Part shown: piece by piece, positions 1 through 4,397 of the stretch | Layout: each line of letters begins with the position of its first letter | Position numbering within the stretch: the first letter of the stretch is position 1 | NCBI GenBank assembly: GCA_007124535.1 | Contig: SLEY01000058.1 | Span: 1-5,066 of the forward strand | Source: Planctomycetaceae bacterium | GTDB lineage: Bacteria > Planctomycetota > Planctomycetia > Pirellulales > Pirellulaceae | DNA length: 5,066 nucleotides | Direction of reading: 5' to 3' | Made by a program: the position numbers and the translations under genes | Notes under the pieces: generated by a model | The model's input: the letters and a program-made list of their open reading frames with translations, nothing else | Told to the model about the DNA's origin: nothing | The model's database searches: none

Positions 1-1059
1 CGATTCGCTCGTCTCGGCCGGGGAACTCCCGACCAGGTCCTCTTCGGTCGGATCGATGTTCAGCCATTCGCGCCGCAGTGCTTCCGGCACGGACTCGCGC
101 CACATCGCCAAGACTTCATGGACGTCGATGTGGGGATTCCCCAGTTCGTTGCCTTCGCTGCCCGAAGGGACTGGCCGCAGCGGGGTCCACAGCATCTTGA
201 TCCGCGCACTGTCGGGCAGGTAACGGCCCCCCGTGATTTCCCCCTGCTCGTTCAATGCCAACACGTAGTGAAAGTGCAGGATTCGCTGGACGTGCTGCGG
301 CTCATTCGACTCCTCCGGCACATGGTCGGCATAGGCCACATGCATCCGGACCTGGACTTCGTGCGGTGACCGATAGGCATGGGAGGCGGCATAGGCGTAG
401 ATCGGGTAGTTCCACACCTCGTCCCCGACTTCCCGATCCATCGCCACCGGATGGGAGCCGCGACCGAGCCAGTTGGCCAGCACGGTATGCAGCAAGCCCG
501 GGTTGATCGGTCCGGCATCCGCCCCGCCCAGGGACTCGTTCCCATTGTACATATAGATCTCGGCGAGCAGCCCTTTGATATCGGCGGGAGTAAAGACCAC
601 GCCGTTGCGAACGACCTCCTGGCGGGGCGCGGCATGGCGAATCGCCGCCGCGGCCCAACCGTTGCAGTGGCCGTGCCAGGCCGGGGTCTGCTGCTCGAAA
701 CGGCGGCGAAGTCGCAAGGGCCCGCGGACGAGCACGGATTCCTTTCGCGAGGTGGTGTCTTCGATTTCGTGGGCCGTGGCCAGCAGGCGCCCGTCATGAA
801 ACGCCCGATCGTACTTGCGAATCGGCCCCTCGACCCCGCCCGCCGCGTCCGGATAGATGTAACCGGAGTAGGGCACCCGATGCCGCGGAACACTGCCGGT
901 GGCCGGCAAGTCGGCGAAACGCCAGACCATGTCCGCGCCCCACCAGTGGGCGAAAGTCTCCGTCTGGTACTGCTGCTCCTCCGCGTCGAGGGCTTCCGTC
1001 CGCGACGGGCCGTCGGCGGCGACCACGATCAGCGCCAGGGTCAGGAAATACGTTCCCAT
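1..1059 (-). CDS. Exported elicitor-type transglutaminase-like protein (partial, C-terminus beyond window)
   Basis: The frame is open from the ATG at 1059 to base 1, giving 353 residues with no stop, so the C-terminus is missing. Residues 129-138 contain WHGHCNGWAA, which matches the nucleophile motif of the transglutaminase-elicitor family (bacterial relatives of the Phytophthora GP42 elicitor); Cys132 would be the nucleophile. His203 and Asp208 in GSHPVAMDRE, followed by EVWNYPIYAY (214-223), fit the His/Asp part of a papain-like triad. The segment ILHFHYVLALNEQGEITGG with ARIKMLWTP (about 260-293) resembles the family's C-terminal beta region. Known members of this fold form or break isopeptide bonds; the substrate here is unknown. 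The N-terminus MGTYFLTLALIVVAADG looks like a short, weak signal peptide lacking a basic n-region. GGAGG at 1068-1072 lies 8 nt before the chosen ATG and supports that start. An in-frame ATG at 1074 overlaps this site and is less likely. Family call is confident; activity is inferred. Confidence 0.85.
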   Translation of the reverse strand, partial: MGTYFLTLALIVVAADGPSRTEALDAEEQQYQTETFAHWWGADMVWRFADLPATGSVPRHRVPYSGYIYPDAAGGVEGPIRKYDRAFHDGRLLATAHEIEDTTSRKESVLVRGPLRLRRRFEQQTPAWHGHCNGWAAAAIRHAAPRQEVVRNGVVFTPADIKGLLAEIYMYNGNESLGGADAGPINPGLLHTVLANWLGRGSHPVAMDREVGDEVWNYPIYAYAASHAYRSPHEVQVRMHVAYADHVPEESNEPQHVQRILHFHYVLALNEQGEITGGRYLPDSARIKMLWTPLRPVPSGSEGNELGNPHIDVHEVLAMWRESVPEALRREWLNIDPTEEDLVGSSPAETSES

Positions 1060-1067
1060 CACTTCAT

Positions 1068-1072
1068 CCTCC
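1068..1072 (-). promoter_or_regulatory. Ribosome binding site of the transglutaminase-like gene
   Basis: GGAGG on the minus strand lies 8 nt upstream of the ATG at 1059. It decides between that start and the in-frame ATG at 1074, which would overlap the site and has no Shine-Dalgarno sequence of its own. Confidence 0.75.
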
Positions 1073-1111
1073 ATAATTATTTCAGGGGCAACGTCTTTGT
1101 GGCTACCGAAA

Positions 1112-1131
1112 GGCCGCGTATCCACGCGGCC
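1112..1131. repeat. Perfect 8-bp inverted repeat (hairpin) upstream of the transglutaminase-like gene
   Basis: GGCCGCGT (1112-1119) and ACGCGGCC (1124-1131) are perfect reverse complements around a 4-nt loop. The hairpin sits 53 nt upstream of the ATG at 1059, between that gene and the preceding terminator. It has no T-tract on either strand, so it is not a typical intrinsic terminator. It could be a leader RNA structure or a protein-binding site. Confidence 0.6.
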
Positions 1132-1160
1132 GGTGAGTCCCCCGGGGCGATCCCCACACG

Positions 1161-1197
1161 AAAAAAACGCCCCTGCACAAAAATGTGAGGGGCGTTT
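1161..1197 (-). terminator. Intrinsic terminator of the hexad-repeat protein gene
   Basis: AAACGCCCCT (1165-1174) pairs perfectly over 10 bp with AGGGGCGTTT (1188-1197). A further 4 bp (CACA 1176-1179 with TGTG 1184-1187) closes on an AAAA loop, leaving G1175 bulged. Read on the minus strand, the stem is followed by an unbroken run of seven T (1161-1167), as expected for Rho-independent termination about 58 nt after the TAA at 1255. On the plus strand only three T follow, so termination in that direction would be weak. The terminator separates the repeat gene from the transglutaminase-like gene. Confidence 0.88.
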
Positions 1198-1254
1198 CGC
1201 CGTGCCGCTACTTGCGATTCTGGCAGGGGGAAGCAAGTTGGCCGTCCAAGCGCC

Positions 1255-1860
1255 TTACTTCTCGATCGGCTTCTGCACCGCGGCGTGACAGTGCCGGCGC
1301 GCCCCGAGGCCAAACCGCTGGAGCGGCCTCAGACCGTCGCAACCCTTCTGAACCGCGCCGTGCTTGTGCTCGGCGCCGCACTTCTGGACCGCGCCGTCCT
1401 TGTCCACGGCGCCATTCTTCTGGACCGCACCGTTCTTCTGGACCGCGCCGTCTTTGTCCACGGCGCCATTCTTCTGGACCGCGCCGTTCTTCTGGACCAC
1501 GCCGTCTTTGTCCACGGCACCGTTCTTCTGGACCGCACCGTTCTTCTGAACCGCACCGTCTTTGTCCACGGCGCCATTCTTCTGGACGACTCCGTTCTTC
1601 TGGACCACGCCGTCTTTGTCCACGGCGCCGTTCTTCTGGACGGCTCCGTCCTTCTGGACCGCGCCGTCTTTGTCCACGGCGCCATTCTTCTGGACGACTC
1701 CGTTCTTCTGGACCGCACCGTCCTTGTCTTCGACGCCATCCTTCTGAACGACGCCATCTTTTTGGGCGACGCCATCCTTCTGCTCAACCGCCTCGCCGGC
1801 GAAAACCGACGTACCGGCCAGCAGAACGACAGACAAACCTGCAAGCATTACTCGTTTCAT
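1255..1860 (-). CDS. Exported hexapeptide-repeat protein with Cys/His-rich C-terminus, function unknown
   Basis: This 201-residue protein is not of a family I can name. Residues 1-21 form a textbook signal peptide: basic MKR, hydrophobic core VMLAGLSVVLLAG, probable cleavage after SVFA. Residues 25-168 are 24 consecutive hexads of consensus [AV]V[QD]K[ND]G. Every third hexad carries DKDG (43, 61, 79, 97, 115, 133, 151), giving a strict 18-residue unit, AVQKNGAVQKNGAVDKDG. The hexads are charge-mixed, glycine-rich and lack aromatics. The tail (161-201) has Cys161, His165, His167, Cys174 and an HCH at 190-192, a possible metal or disulfide site. Start choice: the ATG at 1860 has GGAG 7 nt upstream and begins a signal peptide; the frame stays open to an ATG at 2004, but that extension would bury the signal. 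Differences among units fall largely at wobble positions (AAC/AAT, AAA/AAG, GGC/GGT), supporting this frame over the others. A terminator follows. Role could be a wall-associated or ligand-binding filament; this is a guess. Confidence 0.85.
   Translation of the reverse strand: MKRVMLAGLSVVLLAGTSVFAGEAVEQKDGVAQKDGVVQKDGVEDKDGAVQKNGVVQKNGAVDKDGAVQKDGAVQKNGAVDKDGVVQKNGVVQKNGAVDKDGAVQKNGAVQKNGAVDKDGVVQKNGAVQKNGAVDKDGAVQKNGAVQKNGAVDKDGAVQKCGAEHKHGAVQKGCDGLRPLQRFGLGARRHCHAAVQKPIEK
1357..1788. repeat. In-gene tandem repeat array: 24 units of 18 nt, organised as 8 units of 54 nt
   Basis: The stretch encodes residues 25-168 of the exported repeat protein. The 18-nt unit reads GCGGTCCAGAAGAACGGC on the minus strand with wobble and A/V, D/N and Q/D variation. 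Every third unit is of the type GCCGTGGACAAAGACGGC. There are no gaps or spacers and the period never slips, so the array is a coding minisatellite that could change length by recombination or slippage in 18- or 54-nt steps. Outer units (near 1788 and near 1357) are the most diverged, as usual for arrays homogenised from the centre. Confidence 0.93.
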
Positions 1861-1867
1861 CAGTACA

Positions 1868-1872
1868 CTCCC
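1868..1872 (-). promoter_or_regulatory. Ribosome binding site of the hexad-repeat gene
   Basis: GGGAG on the minus strand ends 7 nt before the ATG at 1860. It supports that start over the in-frame ATG at 2004. A 10-bp palindrome, CAACGCGTTG (1872-1881), abuts it directly upstream. Confidence 0.65.
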
Positions 1873-1944
1873 AACGCGTTGAACAATGTCGTACTTCCCT
1901 GCATTCCCACGTCTTCCTAAACCCGTAGGCCGTTTAACTTCTCG

Positions 1945-1972
1945 AATATATCTCATGTTTTTGGAACCGCAA
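1945..1972 (-). promoter_or_regulatory. Candidate sigma-70-type promoter for the hexad-repeat gene
   Basis: On the minus strand TTGCGG (1972-1967) is separated by 16 nt from TATATT (1950-1945), a reasonable match to -35 and -10 boxes in an AT-rich patch of otherwise GC-rich DNA. Transcription would start near 1938, giving a leader of roughly 80 nt before the ATG at 1860. It is a pattern match only; planctomycete promoters are poorly defined. Confidence 0.4.
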
Positions 1973-2016
1973 ATGAAATTCTGCTGGCAGGCGGATGGGT
2001 TCAAGAGAAGGCGAAG

Positions 2017-2931
2017 CTAGTGGCGGCTGGTCCGGTTTTGCAGATAATGCTCGGTCTGATCGATGACCTCCTGTTGCCCCGGTTCATAGAAGAAGAGCGT
2101 ATCATCCAGGGGCTCGCCACGGACGATTTCCAGCATTTCCAAAGTCATCAGGCGACGGAATTGCCGGCTCGTGTCCTCCGCCGGACGGGAAGGGTCGGTG
2201 GCCACCGCACGCAGGTATTCGATCCGGCGAGGCATCCGATCCGCTTGTTCCAGAACGATTTGGACATGGGTCGGTACGTGAGGCGGCAAGGTCGCGGCCG
2301 CACCGCGGTTTGCATCCGCGGGCACGCTCTCCGGCCACAGCTCCTCCAACGATTCTTGTTTCCAGGTTCCACGGAGGACCCAGACGGGGACTCCTCCCAT
2401 GCTCCCGGAGCGGGGATCAGGAAAGTGGAAGTGTTGGTTCAACTCCAGCAGCATGCGGGGCAACCCGACGAAAGCCAGTGGGGGGGTACGAAAAAAGGCG
2501 CCGGCTGCGGCCGGGCGATCTTCCCACGCGGCTTCCACGCGTGCCAGATCGACGCGACCTAATCGCGCGTCGCCCGGCACATCGTTGCGACGCAGCCAGA
2601 GGAACCGGCCGTCACTCACCTGTTGCAGGGTCGTCATCCGCTGGCCAATCGCCAGCCTCCATTCCATTTTCAGCAGCAGCCCGCGGGGCGAAGACTTTTG
2701 CAGGTAGCTTCCCGAACCGGTCACCGCGTCGCCGAAAAAATCGCTCCGCTGGCGCAGGTTGACCCGCAACGTCGGCTGTTCCTGCAATTGGCGGGCAGCG
2801 TTCCGCAGGAGGTCCTCCTCCGGCGGTTCGGGGAGCATGGGCGGTGGCGCCGTTTCCGCCCGCGCGGCCAGCACGGCTGCTAGCACCACCAGCGCCCCGG
2901 TAACGGATAAAGCGTGTCTCAAATTCCACAT
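2017..2931 (-). CDS. Exported LolA-like protein, function unknown
   Basis: This 304-residue protein starts with a signal peptide (MWNLRH, hydrophobic ALSVTGALVVLAAVLA, probable cleavage after ARA near residue 25), then a Pro/Glu-rich linker (27-40). From about residue 41 the order of elements fits the LolA/LolB-like half-barrel: an N-terminal helix (LLRNAARQLQ), then strands LRVNLRQRSDFFG, GSGSYLQ, LLLKMEW, LQQVSDGRFLWLRR, later VPVWVLRGTW (181-190), THVQIVLEQADRMPRRIEYL (221-240) and the closing LEMLEIVRGEPLDDTLFFYEP (264-284). LolA carries lipoproteins through the periplasm, but this protein is about 100 residues longer than typical LolA and its identity is by pattern only, so ligand and role are open. 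No Shine-Dalgarno sequence is visible before the ATG at 2931; the signal peptide fixes the start. The gene is divergent from the lipoprotein gene at 3186, and the repeat-protein gene lies 156 nt downstream on the same strand. Confidence 0.8.
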   Translation of the reverse strand: MWNLRHALSVTGALVVLAAVLAARAETAPPPMLPEPPEEDLLRNAARQLQEQPTLRVNLRQRSDFFGDAVTGSGSYLQKSSPRGLLLKMEWRLAIGQRMTTLQQVSDGRFLWLRRNDVPGDARLGRVDLARVEAAWEDRPAAAGAFFRTPPLAFVGLPRMLLELNQHFHFPDPRSGSMGGVPVWVLRGTWKQESLEELWPESVPADANRGAAATLPPHVPTHVQIVLEQADRMPRRIEYLRAVATDPSRPAEDTSRQFRRLMTLEMLEIVRGEPLDDTLFFYEPGQQEVIDQTEHYLQNRTSRH

Positions 2932-3028
2932 AGCGCGATTGTGAGGGTTTTGCCAAAGAATCCGAATGGGTTAAGCCGAACATAAACCCACATAGAGTGG
3001 AAGCGTATCTCCACCGCCCCTGCTGCCT

Positions 3029-3111
3029 GGTGCGGCAGGAGCGAAGGCGGCTGATTGTACGGCTGCTTGTACGTGGGGTCTACGCCAGTAGCAGAGCTAA
3101 GGTGCGGCAGG
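3029..3111. repeat. 11-bp direct repeat pair GGTGCGGCAGG, 72 nt apart
   Basis: Identical GGTGCGGCAGG copies lie at 3029-3039 and 3101-3111, both upstream of the lipoprotein gene on its coding strand. The first copy also forms a small stem with CTGCC (3023-3027). They may be binding sites, but chance duplication in GC-rich DNA is possible. Confidence 0.5.
3049..3072. repeat. 12-nt tandem duplication in the divergent promoter region
   Basis: GGCTGATTGTAC (3049-3060) is followed immediately by GGCTGCTTGTAC (3061-3072), differing at one base. Each copy contains TTGTAC, which could act as a -35-like hexamer or as a half-site for a regulator spaced about one helical turn apart. Confidence 0.6.
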
Positions 3112-3169
3112 CGATCCGCCGCCGGCGAGTGCAGAGAAAGGTCTTTTTTGCTGGCCGTGGGGCTGTGCC

Positions 3170-3175
3170 AGGAGG
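3170..3175 (+). promoter_or_regulatory. Ribosome binding site of the lipoprotein gene
   Basis: AGGAGG, continued by four more G and an A, lies 10 nt before the ATG at 3186. It is the best Shine-Dalgarno match in the window and decides the start against the in-frame ATG at 2997. Confidence 0.8.
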
Positions 3176-3185
3176 GGGGAACGCA

Positions 3186-4238
3186 ATGAAAAGAGGACTT
3201 GGTTTGTGGCTGAGTATCATAGCCGCATCCGTCGTACTGATGGGATGTGTGGCGCCGATCGAGCATAATTTGCCGCCCGCAGAACGCTTGTTGGCTCCCG
3301 GACCGGGCGTGGACGGGCCGGGACCCGGGGTGATGCCCCCGATGATGGCGATGGGAGCCGGTCCGGGAGGCCCGGCACGAAGGCCACCCATCCAGGTGTT
3401 GTTTCACCGACCCGAAGGCATGCAGGTCCGCTGGGATGTCCAGGCGCCCGCCGCGTTCGACTCGGTACCGTTGGTGGTCCCGGGCCGCCAGAACTTTCCC
3501 CAGGCCGCCATCTATCGGCTGAAGGTGACCAACATCCCGGGCCGTGAGGGCGTGGAACTGTATCCGACGATGGAAATCGGGCCCACAACCCCGCGTACCG
3601 AAGCCTATCTGGCGCACAACGCCATCCCCATCCAGTTCACGGAAGAGGATTTCGATCAGGTCCAGGCAGGTAACTTCGTGAAGAAGGTGATTTATCTGCC
3701 CGACCCGGAATTCCAGGAACTGGCCCTGGCCGGCGTGGAAACGTTGGTCAGCACCCGTCTGGACCCCGGCATGGACCCGATTGTCGAAGCCGATCGTCGC
3801 GGGGCGATCCTGTCCGTCGTGCGGTTGGGCAACAAGGACGTGGAGCTTCCGGGAGCCCAGGGGGATGGCGCAGGGGCTTTGCCGCTGGCGGGCAACCATT
3901 CGGATGCTTCGGGCCCACCTGCCGGGATGTTCCCGAACCACGTGGCCGGGGTAAACTCGCCGGAGTGGGGGATGCCGAGCAGTGGGACCCCCATCGGCCT
4001 GCCCGGCCCGCCCCACATTCCCTTGGGCGGCCCCGCCGGTCTGCGGCAGCATGTGATCCGGAATCATACGCATAGGAGCATTCCGGAGCCGACCAGTCAC
4101 ATGCGGATCGATGTCCGCCAGCAACCGGGCTTCAGCTATCCGCAACCCCCGAATCGTTTGCATCTGACCGAGCAGTCGATTCATCCCACGGTACCGGCCT
4201 ATCCGTCTCGGGCTCACAGTCACGAGACGGTGCATTGA
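3186..4238 (+). CDS. Predicted lipoprotein of an uncharacterised exported family, His-rich tail
   Basis: This 350-residue protein opens with a lipoprotein signal: MKRGLGLWLS, a hydrophobic run and lipobox LMGC with Cys21 as the lipidation site. Residue 22 is Val, so there is no Asp retention signal. Residues 37-66 are a Gly/Pro/Met-rich linker. The conserved core spans about 68-216: IQVLFHRPEGMQVRWDV, then AIYRLKVTNIPGREGVELYP, IPIQFTEEDF, NFVKKVIYLPDP, LDPGMDPIVEADRRGAILSVVRLGN. Much of this recurs in the gene at 4398, so they are tandem paralogues. The beta-rich pattern suggests a small sandwich domain; I know no function, though it resembles from memory a family common in planctomycetes. 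Residues 217-350 are low-complexity, rich in Pro, Gly and His (for example QHVIRNHTH and the end RAHSHETVH), probably disordered and extracytoplasmic. The start at 3186 is set by AGGAGG and by the lipobox. Confidence 0.85.
   Translation: MKRGLGLWLSIIAASVVLMGCVAPIEHNLPPAERLLAPGPGVDGPGPGVMPPMMAMGAGPGGPARRPPIQVLFHRPEGMQVRWDVQAPAAFDSVPLVVPGRQNFPQAAIYRLKVTNIPGREGVELYPTMEIGPTTPRTEAYLAHNAIPIQFTEEDFDQVQAGNFVKKVIYLPDPEFQELALAGVETLVSTRLDPGMDPIVEADRRGAILSVVRLGNKDVELPGAQGDGAGALPLAGNHSDASGPPAGMFPNHVAGVNSPEWGMPSSGTPIGLPGPPHIPLGGPAGLRQHVIRNHTHRSIPEPTSHMRIDVRQQPGFSYPQPPNRLHLTEQSIHPTVPAYPSRAHSHETVH
4203..4230. repeat. 8-bp perfect inverted repeat at the 3' end of the lipoprotein gene
   Basis: CCGTCTCG (4203-4210) and CGAGACGG (4223-4230) are exact reverse complements around a 12-nt loop, within the last codons before the TGA at 4236-4238. 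No T-tract follows. It may contribute to mRNA 3'-end structure together with the two hairpins downstream. Confidence 0.55.
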
Positions 4239-4239
4239 T

Positions 4240-4267
4240 GCCCGCTCGGGGCCCTGGCCCTCCGGGC
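4240..4267. repeat. GC-rich interrupted hairpin just after the lipoprotein stop codon
   Basis: GCCCG (4240-4244) pairs with CGGGC (4263-4267), and GGG (4248-4250) can pair with CCC (4258-4260) inside. The sequence that follows, AATTTCACC, has only a short T run, so this is at best a weak terminator. Confidence 0.4.
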
Positions 4268-4298
4268 AATTTCACCGGACGCGATGCTGCTGGATGGG

Positions 4299-4336
4299 GC
4301 TTTGCCTCCGCCGGATGACTCCGACGGAGGCAAGGC
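4299..4336 (+). terminator. Long intergenic hairpin, possible terminator or mRNA-stabilising element
   Basis: Sixteen base pairs form between 4299-4314 and 4321-4336 (core TTTGCCTCCG with CGGAGGCAA) around a 6-nt loop, with one G-U pair and one C-A mismatch. It lies 60 nt after the lipoprotein stop codon and about 60 nt before the next gene. There is no T-tract, so classical Rho-independent termination is doubtful. It could cap the first transcript or modulate read-through into the downstream paralogue. Confidence 0.5.
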
Positions 4337-4397
4337 CGCCGAGCGGTACCGGCCGTGACGCCGTCTGTTCGAAGACTCTTTTCGGAAGCATGGACTC

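Larger units (their letters stand above)
2932..3185. other. Divergent intergenic region between the LolA-like gene and the lipoprotein gene
   Basis: These 254 nt must hold control elements for two divergent genes. Visible are a 12-nt tandem repeat (3049-3072), an 11-bp direct repeat (3029-3039 and 3101-3111), a shared CCACATAG at the LolA-like gene start (2927-2934) and near 2988-2995, and a T6 run at 3144-3149. I could not assign a convincing -35/-10 pair in either direction. The plus frame of the lipoprotein gene remains open back to an ATG at 2997, but the encoded Arg-rich stretch would precede and mask a good lipoprotein signal, so I treat this as noncoding. Confidence 0.6.

Noticed and set aside
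252..893. Minus-strand open frame overlapping the transglutaminase-like gene in another frame
   Set aside because: It is Arg/Pro/Ser-rich with no domain, and the other frame contains the GHCNGW and EVWN motifs.
379..1188. Plus-strand open frame opposite the transglutaminase-like gene
   Set aside because: It overlaps a protein with recognised catalytic motifs and runs through the terminator region; composition is that of a shadow frame.
1280..1340. Possible frameshift in the C-terminus of the repeat protein
   Set aside because: The non-repeat segment LRPLQRFGLGARR looked suspicious, but the frame returns to AVQK before the stop, so no shift is needed.
1357..1788. CRISPR array or noncoding satellite
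   Set aside because: The units are contiguous 18-mers without unique spacers, and they are in frame behind a signal peptide and ribosome binding site.
1329..1844. Second minus-strand frame across the repeat, Arg/Thr-rich
   Set aside because: Shadow of the true frame; it begins inside the signal-peptide coding region and has no start signals of its own.
1185..1928. Plus-strand open frames across the repeat (Ser/Arg/Pro-rich, and a Leu/Asp/Val-rich one at 1285-1920)
   Set aside because: They arise from the in-frame 18-nt period. They lack a signal peptide or good ribosome binding site, and wobble variation favours the minus-strand frame.
1861..2004. N-terminal extension of the repeat protein to an upstream ATG at 2004
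   Set aside because: It would bury a perfect signal peptide and read through the candidate promoter; the ATG at 1860 has its own ribosome binding site.
2997..3185. N-terminal extension of the lipoprotein to the ATG at 2997
   Set aside because: The encoded stretch is Arg-rich and not protein-like, and AGGAGG plus the lipobox signal fix the start at 3186.
2919..4235. Long minus-strand open frame opposite the lipoprotein gene
   Set aside because: It is antisense to a gene with clear start, signal and paralogue; its His/Arg-rich translation is typical of a GC-rich shadow frame.
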